This document shows, one piece after another, positions 33,357 to 40,206 of a DNA stretch of 40,206 bases. The position numbers and the translations under genes are program-made. Below the pieces are notes generated by a model, which had not been told where the DNA came from, ran no database searches, and saw nothing but the letters and a program-made list of their open reading frames with translations. This stretch comes from UBA6264 sp964531505 (lineage in GTDB: Bacteria > Patescibacteriota > Patescibacteriia > UBA2591 > UBA6264), in NCBI GenBank assembly GCA_964531505.1, contig CAZHDT010000004.1, positions 1-40,206 on the forward strand, read 5' to 3'. Numbering within the stretch: the stretch's first letter is position 1; each line of letters begins with the position of its first letter.

Positions 33357-33767
33357 TTATTTGATGATAAACTTGGTTTTAACCGGCAATTTATAAGAAG
33401 CGGCTTTTAAAGTTTTTTTAGCTGTTTCTTCGTCAATTCCAGCCACTTCAAAGAGAATCATTCCTGGTTTAATTACTGCCACATAATGATCAACTGCTCC
33501 TTTTCCTTTTCCCATAGGAGTTTCTGCTCCCTTAACCGTCACTGATTTATCAGGAAAAATTCTAATCCAAACCTTGCCCTTCTTTTTGAAATTTTTAGTA
33601 ATAGTTCTTCTAACTGATTCAATTTGGCGAGCGGTTATCCAACAATGTTCAAGACTTTTCAAACCATATTCGCCAAAACTAACATTAATGCCTTTACTAG
33701 CCTGTCCTTTATTGCGGCTTTTGCCCTTTTGCTGTTTTCGGTGTTTTGTCTTTTTTGGCATTAACAT
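33357..33767 (-). CDS. rplP: ribosomal protein L16 (uL16)
   Basis: The 136-residue protein starts MLMPKKTKHRKQQKGK, the expected L16 beginning, so the first Met is used. The conserved FGEYGLKSLEHCWITARQIE block and PMGKGKGAVDHYVAVIKPG follow. It organises the A-site region of the 50S subunit. Confidence 0.98.
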   Translation of the reverse strand: MLMPKKTKHRKQQKGKSRNKGQASKGINVSFGEYGLKSLEHCWITARQIESVRRTITKNFKKKGKVWIRIFPDKSVTVKGAETPMGKGKGAVDHYVAVIKPGMILFEVAGIDEETAKKTLKAASYKLPVKTKFIIK

Positions 33768-33796
33768 ATATTTCGAATATTAAACAACAATAATAA

Positions 33797-34486
33797 TTAT
33801 TTATTAGAATCTTTAAGATTTATTTGATCAAAAGTCTTTTTTTCATTATCTTTAAATCTTTCTCCTCTATAAACCCATACTTTTACTCCAATTGTGCCAT
33901 AAATTGTAGCAGCAACTCCGCGAGAATAATCAATATCAGCGCGTAAAGTATGTAATGGCAATTTCCCCCAAATTAATTTTTCAGAACGGGCTATTTCCGC
34001 GCCTCCTAACCGACCATTCAAAACTACCTTTACCCCTTCCGCCTTACTGGCTTTAACTTGCTTAATAATTTTTTTCATAATCCGACGAAAAGGTATTCTT
34101 TTTTCCAAATCCATAATGGCTGATTCTAAAATAACCGCCGGAGATATTAAAGGTTCTTTTTCTTCTATCACATTAATCTCCAAATTCAATTTTTCATCTA
34201 AAAACTTTTCTTTTAAACTTTTCTTTAAATTTTCAATATCAACACCCCCGCGTCCGATAATCAAGCCTGGTTTGGCGGTATGAATAGTCAATCTTAAAAC
34301 AGTAGCCAAACGTTCTAAATTTATTTTAGAAATTCCACAATTTTTCAATTTGGTTTTTAAATATTTTCTAATTTCTATGTCTTGTTTTAAAAAATTCTTA
34401 AATTGACATTTATTAGCAAACCATTTTGAATCCCATTCTCGATTGTAAGGGATCCGGAAAATTTTTGGATTTACTTTTCTTCCCAT
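33797..34486 (-). CDS. rpsC: ribosomal protein S3 (uS3)
   Basis: The 229-residue protein has the N-terminal VNPKIFRIPYNREWDSKWF, the KH domain loop KPGLIIGRGGVDIENLKKSL, and the C-terminal block GVKVVLNGRLGGAEIARSEK with GTIGVKVWVYRGE. It lines the mRNA entry channel. Normal length. Confidence 0.97.
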   Translation of the reverse strand: MGRKVNPKIFRIPYNREWDSKWFANKCQFKNFLKQDIEIRKYLKTKLKNCGISKINLERLATVLRLTIHTAKPGLIIGRGGVDIENLKKSLKEKFLDEKLNLEINVIEEKEPLISPAVILESAIMDLEKRIPFRRIMKKIIKQVKASKAEGVKVVLNGRLGGAEIARSEKLIWGKLPLHTLRADIDYSRGVAATIYGTIGVKVWVYRGERFKDNEKKTFDQINLKDSNK

Positions 34487-34533
34487 AAATATTTTTTATT
34501 CTACTATATATTATCTAAGATATTAATAAATAA

Positions 34534-35082
34534 TTAAATACTTTTTCTCCTAAAAATGTTTTTTACATGCCCTCTCTCTCCTTTTTGAGGCTTTAGATTT
34601 AAAGAAGTTTTTAAAAACTTTTCTTCTTTTTCTGATTTTGAAGTATGAACTGTTCCTAAATTTTCTTTTATTTCTTCCTGAACTGCTGTTTTTATCTCTG
34701 GCTCTTTTATTTTATCTTTTTTATTATCTTTTTTTAAATTATGAGTGGGGTTTATTTCACCTAAAATAATTTCAATGTGGGAGCTTTTTTTTCTAATCCT
34801 CCCAGCGCGACCAAAAGCTCTTGGTCGCCATCTTTTTAAAGCCGGCCCTTCATTTATTTTAATTTCTTTAATAAATAAATTTTCTTTTTTTAAATTAAAA
34901 TTATGTTCCGCATTGGCTAAAACTGATTTCAAAACTTTTTTAATAAAACCACTCGCTTTTTTAGGAATAAAATCCAAATAATCAATCGCTTCCTTAACAT
35001 TTTTTCTTCTAATTAAATCAGCTACTAATCTTGTTTTCTTGGCCGAAATCCTGAAATATTTTCCAATTGCTTTTATTTCCAT
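34534..35082 (-). CDS. rplV: ribosomal protein L22 with long C-terminal extension (uL22)
   Basis: The first 109 residues are a normal L22 (ISAKKTRLVADLIRRKNVKE, VLKSVLANAEHNFNLKKENL, RWRPRAFGRAGRIRKKSSHI). About 73 extra residues follow, highly charged (rich in K/E) and probably unstructured. L22 lines the exit tunnel and its C-terminus lies on the outer surface, so the tail could contact nascent-chain factors. Such tails occur in other bacteria, but I cannot assign a function. Confidence 0.96.
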   Translation of the reverse strand: MEIKAIGKYFRISAKKTRLVADLIRRKNVKEAIDYLDFIPKKASGFIKKVLKSVLANAEHNFNLKKENLFIKEIKINEGPALKRWRPRAFGRAGRIRKKSSHIEIILGEINPTHNLKKDNKKDKIKEPEIKTAVQEEIKENLGTVHTSKSEKEEKFLKTSLNLKPQKGERGHVKNIFRRKSI

Positions 35083-35099
35083 AATAATTCTCTAATTAT

Positions 35100-35390
35100 T
35101 TATTTTTTAGTGGTCGCATCAATTCCTTTCTGCATTTTCCCGCCATGTTTTTCAAACTTTCTAGTAGGTGAAAACTCTCCCAATTTATGACCGACCATAT
35201 CTTCAACAATAAAAACCGGAATATGTTTCTTGCCATTATGAACCTCAATGGTAAGGTTGACCATTTCCGGCACAATAGTAGAAGAACGAGCCCAAGTTTT
35301 AATTGTTGTTTTTTCCCCGGATTTAGCCATCAAGACTTTTTTCATCAATTTTGGATCAATCCAGGGTCCTTTTTTTAAACTACGAGACAT
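35100..35390 (-). CDS. rpsS: ribosomal protein S19 (uS19)
   Basis: The 96-residue protein begins MSRSLKKGPWIDPKLMKKV and contains IKTWARSSTIVPEMV and GHKLGEFSPTRKFEKHGG, the standard S19 blocks. It sits in the 30S head and contacts the A-site finger. The gene lies between rplB and rplV. Confidence 0.98.
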   Translation of the reverse strand: MSRSLKKGPWIDPKLMKKVLMAKSGEKTTIKTWARSSTIVPEMVNLTIEVHNGKKHIPVFIVEDMVGHKLGEFSPTRKFEKHGGKMQKGIDATTKK

Positions 35391-35417
35391 ATAAAAATTT
35401 GTTAAAATTATATTTAT

Positions 35418-36263
35418 TTATTTTTTTCTTTTTTTAATTACTCTTCTTTGAATAATATATTTATTTGTCCATTTTTTCTTATTTCTTGTTTTTACTCCTA
35501 AAGCAGGTTTACCCCAAGGAGTTTTAGGTCTTTTCAGACCGATGGGACTATGCCCTTCTCCTCCGCCATGCGGATGAGCAACGGGCGCCATTGCCTTCCC
35601 TCTAACTGAGGGCCTAATTCCCCGATGACGCATTCTTCCGGCTTTTCCCCAGCGAACATATCGCCAATCCGAATTGCTAATCTGGCCACAACTAGCTAAA
35701 CAATTTTCCGAAATCATTCTTCTTTCGCTAGAAGGAAGTTTGATTTGAGCAAAACCATTATTTAAAGCCATTAGTGACGCAACGTTACCGGCTGAACGCA
35801 CTAAACGGCCACCCTGACCGGGAATTAACTCAATATTATGAATACTTGTTCCTGAAGGAATATGTTTTAAGGGCAAACGATTTCCTATTTTTGCATCAAT
35901 TTTATTTTTTGAACTAATAATAACGTCGCCAACCTTCAAACCGTCCGGAGCCAAAATATATCTTTTTTCACCATCTTGATAAGAAACTAAAGCAATCCAA
36001 GCTGAACGATTTGGGTCATACTCTAAAGTTTTGATTTTGCCAGATAAATCAAATTTATCCTGTTTAAAATCAATCTTGCGGTAATATCTTTTTTCTCCCC
36101 CTCCTTGATGACGAACCGTGACTTGACCACTATTATTTCTTCCAGATCTTTTCTTATTAATCTCTATTAAACTTTTTAAAGGTTTTACTTTAGATAATAA
36201 TCTGTGGTCAATAACACTCGTTTTTCTCCTTCCAGGAGTTGTTGGCTTATATATTTTTAACAT
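35418..36263 (-). CDS. rplB: ribosomal protein L2 (uL2)
   Basis: The 281-residue protein has the expected YKPTTPGRRKTSVIDH start, QVTVRHQGGGEKRYYRKIDF, LKHIPSGTSIHNIELIPGQG, and the peptidyl-transferase-proximal VAHPHGGGEGHSPIG loop with its conserved His. It supports subunit joining and catalysis. Length is normal. Confidence 0.98.
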   Translation of the reverse strand: MLKIYKPTTPGRRKTSVIDHRLLSKVKPLKSLIEINKKRSGRNNSGQVTVRHQGGGEKRYYRKIDFKQDKFDLSGKIKTLEYDPNRSAWIALVSYQDGEKRYILAPDGLKVGDVIISSKNKIDAKIGNRLPLKHIPSGTSIHNIELIPGQGGRLVRSAGNVASLMALNNGFAQIKLPSSERRMISENCLASCGQISNSDWRYVRWGKAGRMRHRGIRPSVRGKAMAPVAHPHGGGEGHSPIGLKRPKTPWGKPALGVKTRNKKKWTNKYIIQRRVIKKRKK

Positions 36264-36313
36264 GAGAAAATGTTATTTATTATTTTTTTAATATTTTATC
36301 CTTTTAAATTATT

Positions 36314-36754
36314 TTATAAATTTGCCTTTTCAGATAAAAATGTTATCTTATCTCCCGGCTTTAAAAAAACCACTGCTTTTTTCCGATTCTTGGTTCTTCC
36401 TTTTGATTTGCCGTAACGAACATTTTTTCCACTAATGCGAACAATATTTACTTTTAGAGGATTAACCCGATAAAGGTCTTTAATGGCCTTTTTAATCATT
36501 ATTTTATTGGCCTTTAAATCAACTTCAAAAATATAGCGATTTTGAGCTTGTTGTTCAGTGGCTTTTTCAGTAATAATCGGCCGAACCAAAAAAGATTTAT
36601 CCATCCTGCTTCTAATCTCTTTTTTCGTTCCAACCGTTGTGACAGAAATATCTTTTTGAACCGAAGAAATTTTTTTAGGCTTTTCTATCTTTAATTCTTC
36701 TTTCTTCACTTTTTGATTTTCTTGGGGCTGATTTTTCTTTGTAAAAATTGCCAT
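36314..36754 (-). CDS. rplW: ribosomal protein L23 with N-terminal extension (uL23)
   Basis: The L23 fold begins near residue 55 (LVRPIITEKATEQQAQNRY, then FEVDLKANKIMIKKAIKDLY, NIVRISGKNVRYGKSKGRT). The preceding 50 residues are a Lys/Gln-rich, probably disordered extension not found in E. coli L23 (100 residues). L23 is the docking site for trigger factor and SRP at the tunnel exit, so the tail may affect factor binding; this is inference. The alternative start Met51 would give a normal-length protein. Confidence 0.95.
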   Translation of the reverse strand: MAIFTKKNQPQENQKVKKEELKIEKPKKISSVQKDISVTTVGTKKEIRSRMDKSFLVRPIITEKATEQQAQNRYIFEVDLKANKIMIKKAIKDLYRVNPLKVNIVRISGKNVRYGKSKGRTKNRKKAVVFLKPGDKITFLSEKANL

Positions 36755-36769
36755 ATTAATTAATTTATT

Positions 36770-37423
36770 TTATTGATTACTAAAATATTCTTGAACTTTT
36801 TCAATTCCTTTTAAATCAAGGACCAAATGATTATATTTTAAACAATCTAGAATATTCAAATTTGTCACCGGCAAAATTTTTAAATTTTCAATATTTCTCG
36901 CTGAAGAAATAAGGTTTAAATCTTTTTCAACTAAACTAAAAATAACTTTTTTATTTTCTTTTCCTTTGGAATAATCTGGGATAATCTTATTTAAAATTTG
37001 GTAAAAAGCTTTAGTTTTAATTTCAGCCATATCTATCTTATCTATAATATATAATTGATTTTGTTTTACTATTTCAGAAAAACACATTAAAAGAACCTTC
37101 CTTTTTAATTTTTTATTTATTTTTTGAGAATAATTTCTATCTTTACTCGGACCAAAAATTATTCCTCCTCCCCGCCAAAGTGGAGAACGAGTAGAACCGG
37201 CCCTTGCCCGCCCACTTCCTTTCTGACGCCAAGGTTTTTTCCCTCCTCCTCTTACTTCAGATCTATTTTTAGCATGAGCAAAATTGTGGCGCTGGTTAGC
37301 TAAAAGAGAAACCACGACTTGATGAATTACTTCCTCTTTTGCTTCCAAACCGAAAATTTCAGGATTTAAATCTTGCTCTCCAACTTTTTCTCCTTTTTGA
37401 TTATAAACCGGAACCTTTAACAT
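36770..37423 (-). CDS. rplD: ribosomal protein L4 (uL4)
   Basis: The 217-residue protein has the tunnel-lining loop block VSLLANQRHNFAHAKNRSEV, GGGKKPWRQKGSGRARAGST and SPLWRGGGIIFGPSKDRNYS. L4 also represses the S10 operon in E. coli by binding its leader. A terminator-like hairpin before rplC is a candidate for comparable control here. Confidence 0.97.
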   Translation of the reverse strand: MLKVPVYNQKGEKVGEQDLNPEIFGLEAKEEVIHQVVVSLLANQRHNFAHAKNRSEVRGGGKKPWRQKGSGRARAGSTRSPLWRGGGIIFGPSKDRNYSQKINKKLKRKVLLMCFSEIVKQNQLYIIDKIDMAEIKTKAFYQILNKIIPDYSKGKENKKVIFSLVEKDLNLISSARNIENLKILPVTNLNILDCLKYNHLVLDLKGIEKVQEYFSNQ

Positions 37424-37427
37424 ATTT

Positions 37428-38045
37428 TTAATTAACTTTTAAAATTTCTAAAAAAGAATTTCTTGCTCCGGGCACCGCGCCTTTAACTAATAAAATATTT
37501 TCTTTCGGTAAAATTCCAATAACTTCTAAATTATTAACTGTCACTCGATTTCCGCCCATGCGGCCGCCCATTTTCACACCTTTAAAAACTTTAGCCGGAC
37601 CAGTAGCGCCAATTGAACCAGGCATCCTTAACTGATCTTTGTGTCCATGAGTGGCAGGAGAACCGTGAAAACCGTGTCTTTTGACCACCCCTTGAAAACC
37701 TCTTCCTTTTGACCAACCCCTTACTTTAATTTTATCGCCAGGTTTAAAAATATCAACGGTAATTTTTTCTCCCAATTGATATTCTTTTTCTTCTTTTTCT
37801 ATTAAAAATTCTCTTAAAAAGTAATTAAAATCTTTTTCAGATTCTGTCTTTTTTAAATGACCAATTAGGGGTTTATTTTTTAAATTCTTTTTTCCAAAGC
37901 CAAGTTGAACCGCTCGATAGCCGTCTTTTTCTTTATTTTTAACTTGGGTAATCAAACATGGTCCCGCTAAAATTTTAGTAACCGGAACCACTTTGTTATC
38001 CTGAAAAATCTGGGTCATTTCAATTTTTTTTCCTAAAATAAACAT
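37428..38045 (-). CDS. rplC: ribosomal protein L3 (uL3)
   Basis: The start is ATG 38045 (MFILGKKIEMTQIF, 205 residues). The longer frame would run through the terminator-like hairpin. Conserved blocks are GYRAVQLGFGKK, VRGWSKGRGFQGVVKRHGFH, THGHKDQLRMPGSIGATGPA, and GGRMGGNRVTVNNLEVI. L3 is an early 50S assembly protein. The leader shows no Shine-Dalgarno sequence. Confidence 0.97.
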   Translation of the reverse strand: MFILGKKIEMTQIFQDNKVVPVTKILAGPCLITQVKNKEKDGYRAVQLGFGKKNLKNKPLIGHLKKTESEKDFNYFLREFLIEKEEKEYQLGEKITVDIFKPGDKIKVRGWSKGRGFQGVVKRHGFHGSPATHGHKDQLRMPGSIGATGPAKVFKGVKMGGRMGGNRVTVNNLEVIGILPKENILLVKGAVPGARNSFLEILKVN

Positions 38046-38058
38046 AAAGTGAATGGAC

Positions 38059-38106
38059 AAAAAAACCGGATTAAAGGCCAAAGTTTGCCGGCCTTAATTC
38101 CGGTTT
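38059..38106 (-). promoter_or_regulatory. terminator-like hairpin before rplC (S10-operon attenuator candidate)
   Basis: On the minus strand, AAACCGGAATTAAGGCC pairs with GGCCTTTAATCCGGTTT (with one or two internal irregularities) around a short loop, followed by TTTTTTT (38065-38059). The run ends 13 nt before the rplC ATG. It has full intrinsic-terminator form, yet lies inside the ribosomal operon, 115 nt after rpsJ. That placement suggests attenuation or a break where rpsJ is separately expressed. Confidence 0.75.
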
Positions 38107-38221
38107 CAAATAGCCTATATAATTGTTGTTTTTAGAGAAGTTTAACCTCAAAAAACAAGAAATAAGATTGATTAAATGATAACCAAAGGTTCACTTTTAA
38201 TCTTTCTTTTTCTTTTTAAGA

Positions 38222-38578
38222 TTACATTTTTATTTCTACGTCTATTCCAGCCGGAAGATTAAGACTGGTTAAAGTTTCCATAGTTTTTTGGCTAAAATTA
38301 ACAATATCCAATAATCGTTTATGAACCCTTTTTTCAAATTGATCGCGGGAATCCTTATGGACAAAGGATGACCTCAAAACTGTATATTTCCTTTTTTCAG
38401 TCGGAAGAAAAACGGGTCCGATTACTTCCGCTCCAGTTCTGGAAACGGCTTCAATAATTCCCTTTATGGCCTCATCAATAATCCTATGGTCATATGATTT
38501 GACCTTAATTCTAATCCTCGGCTGATTTTTAGCCTCTTGTTTTTCAGATTGTTTTTTCTGAACTATTTTGTCTGCCAT
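38222..38578 (-). CDS. rpsJ: ribosomal protein S10 (uS10)
   Basis: The start is ATG 38578 (MADKIVQKKQ, 118 residues); the longer frame is leader and hairpin sequence. The S10 core RIRIKVKSYDHRIIDEAIKG, then GAEVIGPVFLPTEKRKYTVL, SSFVHKDSRDQFEKRVHKRL and LPAGIDVEIKM is complete. An 18-residue charged N-terminal extension precedes it. S10 also acts in NusB-S10 antitermination in other bacteria. It follows tuf as in many genomes. Confidence 0.97.
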   Translation of the reverse strand: MADKIVQKKQSEKQEAKNQPRIRIKVKSYDHRIIDEAIKGIIEAVSRTGAEVIGPVFLPTEKRKYTVLRSSFVHKDSRDQFEKRVHKRLLDIVNFSQKTMETLTSLNLPAGIDVEIKM

Positions 38579-38597
38579 TGTCAAAAAAATAAATCCA

Positions 38598-38632
38598 ATT
38601 ATAAGAACTTGCGCTTTTAAAAAACGTGTCAA
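38598..38632 (-). promoter_or_regulatory. possible rpsJ promoter
   Basis: A perfect TATAAT (38603-38598) lies 19 nt before the rpsJ ATG, giving a leader of about 13 nt. A TTGACA (38632-38627) is upstream, but the 23-bp gap is too long for a standard sigma70 pair. The -10 box alone may suffice, or the match may be chance in AT-rich DNA. Confidence 0.4.
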
Positions 38633-38643
38633 ATTAATATAGG

Positions 38644-38679
38644 AAGCAATGGCGCAAGTTTCTACTTGCGCCATTGCTT
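38644..38679 (-). promoter_or_regulatory. 16-bp perfect hairpin between tuf and rpsJ
   Basis: Arms 38644-38659 (AAGCAATGGCGCAAGT) and 38664-38679 (ACTTGCGCCATTGCTT) are fully complementary with a 4-nt loop, starting 7 nt after the tuf stop. On the transcribed strand it is followed by CCTATATTAATTT, not a T-run, so classical termination is weak. A third copy of the stem motif, ACTTGCGC (38607-38614), could pair with one arm instead, which would allow two alternative folds. Confidence 0.7.
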
Positions 38680-38686
38680 AAACAAA

Positions 38687-39892
38687 TTATTTAACAATTT
38701 TTGTAACTACCCCGGAAGCAACTGTTCTTCCCCCTTCTCTAATAGCAAACCTTTGTTGTTCTTCCAGAGCGATTTCTTTATATAATTTTACCTTGAAAAT
38801 TAATGTATCGCCCGGCATAGCCATCTCTGTTCCTTCTGGTAAGGTTACTTCACCAGTAACATCAGTCGTTCTAATGTAAAACTGGGGTTTATAACCATTG
38901 AAAAATGGGGTATGACGACCACCTTCTTCTTTAGAAAGAATATAAACCTGGCTTTCAAATTCAGTATGAGGATGAACCGTTCCCGGTTTAACAAGAACCT
39001 GTCCTCTTTCCACATCGTCCTTTTTAGTTCCCCGCAAAAGAACACCAGCATTATCTCCAGCTCTTCCTTCGTCTAAAGATTTTCTAAACATTTCAATTCC
39101 GGTAACCACTGTTTTTTGAGTTGGTCTTAAACCGACGATTTCTATTTCTTCGTTTATTTTAATAACCCCTCTTTCAATTCTTCCAGTAACCACGGTGCCT
39201 CTGCCTTCAATGGTAAAAATATCTTCAATCGGCATTAAGAAAGGTTTATCAGTATCTCTTTTGGGCTCAGGAATATAATTATCAAGACTATCCATTAATT
39301 TTAAAATTTGACCGCAGTGAGGACAATCTGCTTTTCCACAGCCACATTCCAAAGCTTTTAAAGCTGACCCTTCAATAATAGGAACTTCATCGCCTGGAAA
39401 TTCATATTTCTTTAATAAATCTTTAATTTCTTCTTTAACTAAATCAATTAATTCTTTATCATCTACTTGGTCAACTTTATTTAAAAAGACAACTATCGCT
39501 GGTACACCAACCTGACGAGCTAAAAGAAGATGTTCTCTGGTTTGGGGCATTGCTCCATCAGCGGCGGAAATAACTAAAATTGCGCCGTCCATTTGAGCCG
39601 CACCAGTAATCATATTTTTAATATAATCCGCATGACCCGGACAATCAATGTGAGCATAATGACGCTTATTGGTTTCATATTCTACGTGAGCCAAAGCAAT
39701 AGTAATACCTCTCGCTTTTTCTTCAGGGGCATTATCAATTTGATCAACGGATTTCTCTTCAACTTTTTGTCCCGACCCTTTTAAACATTTTAAAATAGCG
39801 GCGGTTAAAGTAGTTTTCCCATGATCAACATGACCGATAGTTCCCACATTAACATGGGTCTTACTTCGTTCAAATTTTTCTTTTTCTGCCAT
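38687..39892 (-). CDS. tuf: elongation factor Tu with cysteine-rich insertion
   Basis: EF-Tu delivers aminoacyl-tRNA to the ribosome. The 401-residue protein has G1 GHVDHGKTT (20-28), the RGITIALAHVEYE switch I, G3 DCPGH (83-87), G4 NKVD (138-141) and G5 GSALKAL. Domains 2 and 3 are complete (VTGRIERGVIKINEEIEIVG, GRTVASGVVTKIVK end). Right after G5 (residues 183-193) the usual acidic stretch is replaced by CGCGKADCPHC, with Cys183, 185, 190 and 193 well placed for a metal site. A clear Shine-Dalgarno GAGG (39904-39901) sits 8 nt before the ATG. Confidence 0.98.
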   Translation of the reverse strand: MAEKEKFERSKTHVNVGTIGHVDHGKTTLTAAILKCLKGSGQKVEEKSVDQIDNAPEEKARGITIALAHVEYETNKRHYAHIDCPGHADYIKNMITGAAQMDGAILVISAADGAMPQTREHLLLARQVGVPAIVVFLNKVDQVDDKELIDLVKEEIKDLLKKYEFPGDEVPIIEGSALKALECGCGKADCPHCGQILKLMDSLDNYIPEPKRDTDKPFLMPIEDIFTIEGRGTVVTGRIERGVIKINEEIEIVGLRPTQKTVVTGIEMFRKSLDEGRAGDNAGVLLRGTKKDDVERGQVLVKPGTVHPHTEFESQVYILSKEEGGRHTPFFNGYKPQFYIRTTDVTGEVTLPEGTEMAMPGDTLIFKVKLYKEIALEEQQRFAIREGGRTVASGVVTKIVK

Positions 39893-40003
39893 ATTAATTA
39901 CCTCATTTTAATCACTCTTTTAATTAAATTTTTAAAGGGTGAAATTTAATTTTTAAAATTTAATATTTAACTTTTAGATTTTAATAATAACGACTGTATA
40001 AAC

Positions 40004-40031
40004 AGTATAACAAATTTATTTTCTTTGGCAA
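40004..40031 (-). promoter_or_regulatory. tuf promoter
   Basis: On the minus strand, TTGCCA (40031-40026) and TATACT (40009-40004) are 16 bp apart. A small inverted repeat ACTGT-ATAA-ACAGT (39993-40006) overlaps the -10 box and the likely start. The leader to the tuf ATG at 39892 is about 105 nt, AT-rich, and holds a Shine-Dalgarno sequence at its end. Confidence 0.6.
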
Positions 40032-40051
40032 GATATTTTTCCACAAGGAAA

Positions 40052-40206
40052 TTATTTTTCTAATTCTTCATCCGTATAAACCGCGGAAAAATCTATTTTC
40101 TGGTAATTAAAAATTTCATCTTGACTGAAAAAACGCCAAATTTCTTTTTCAGCATTTTCTAAAGAATCAGAAGCATGAATAATAGTTTGTTGTTGGCTCA
40201 TACAAT
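40052..40206 (-). CDS. ndk: nucleoside diphosphate kinase, C-terminal part
   Basis: The last 51 codons of a gene that continues beyond the window edge. The residues MSQQQTIIHASDSLENAEKE followed by IWRFFSQDEIFNYQ match the end of NDK, where the IHASDSxENAxxEI block (normally IHGSDS) and the FF…EI pattern are conserved. NDK equalises nucleoside triphosphate pools. The catalytic histidine lies upstream, outside the window. The last residues, AVYTDEELEK, are a short tail. Stop TAA at 40054-40052, before the tuf promoter. Confidence 0.8.
   Translation of the reverse strand, partial: CMSQQQTIIHASDSLENAEKEIWRFFSQDEIFNYQKIDFSAVYTDEELEK

Noticed and set aside
38579..38674. N-terminal extension of rpsJ
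   Set aside because: It would be translated from hairpin and promoter sequence; the MADKIV start fits S10 better.
1..40206. CRISPR array, rRNA genes, transposase or prophage genes
   Set aside because: I saw no regularly spaced repeat-spacer units, no rRNA and no transposase, integrase or phage structural genes on either strand.

Overview
The window is AT-rich (roughly one third G+C by eye) and looks like a chromosomal segment of a Candidate Phyla Radiation bacterium (Patescibacteria, most like Parcubacteria or Microgenomates). Four things suggest this. The S10/spc ribosomal operon has no rpmD (L30) gene between rpsE and rplO. AlaS is a short form that stops after the editing domain. EF-Tu carries a four-cysteine insertion. 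The envelope and division genes are compact and membrane-anchored. TGA is used as a stop (adk ends in TGA overlapping the map ATG) and long conserved proteins read through without internal TGA, so this is genetic code 11, not the code 25 of Gracilibacteria/Absconditabacteria.

Positions 1-6020 are an accessory, plus-strand region. In order it holds: a frameshifted AbiEi-type antitoxin gene under a large palindrome; a higher-GC two-gene module (a MerR/BldC-type DNA-binding domain fused to a GHKL/HATPase domain, then a STAS-like protein) behind a strong, apparently leaderless promoter with 20-bp-spaced repeats; a roughly 300-bp intergenic stretch with a dispersed-type repeat and hairpins; a membrane-bound UDP-sugar 4,6-dehydratase; and a hicB-hicA toxin-antitoxin pair in a tight operon with a polysaccharide chain-length determinant. 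The HTH-HATPase plus STAS-like pair is the best candidate here for a poorly described regulatory system.

Positions 6020-40206 are core genes, all on the minus strand. Read in the direction of transcription (high to low coordinates): the 3' end of ndk; tuf and rpsJ; the S10/spc cluster rplC-rplD-rplW-rplB-rpsS-rplV-rpsC-rplP-rpmC-rpsQ-rplN-rplX-rplE-rpsN-rpsH-rplF-rplR-rpsE-rplO-secY-adk-map; ruvX and a WecA/MraY-type transferase; a VirD4-like ATPase, an LPG-synthase-type membrane protein, alaS, scpA and scpB; tRNA-Arg(CCG); a short Mur ligase; rpoB-rpoC-ftsK and a RodZ-like gene; and recA. A bidirectional terminator at 5983-6020 separates the two halves.

The core half supplies translation, transcription, chromosome segregation (FtsK, ScpAB), recombination (RecA, RuvX) and cell-wall/lipid-carrier steps. 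Sigma70-type promoters can be read before recA, rpoB, the VirD4-like gene and tuf. Hairpin leaders before rpoB, rpoC, rplC and rpsJ suggest attenuation-type control. Several genes have almost no leader or no recognisable Shine-Dalgarno sequence; tuf has a clear one.
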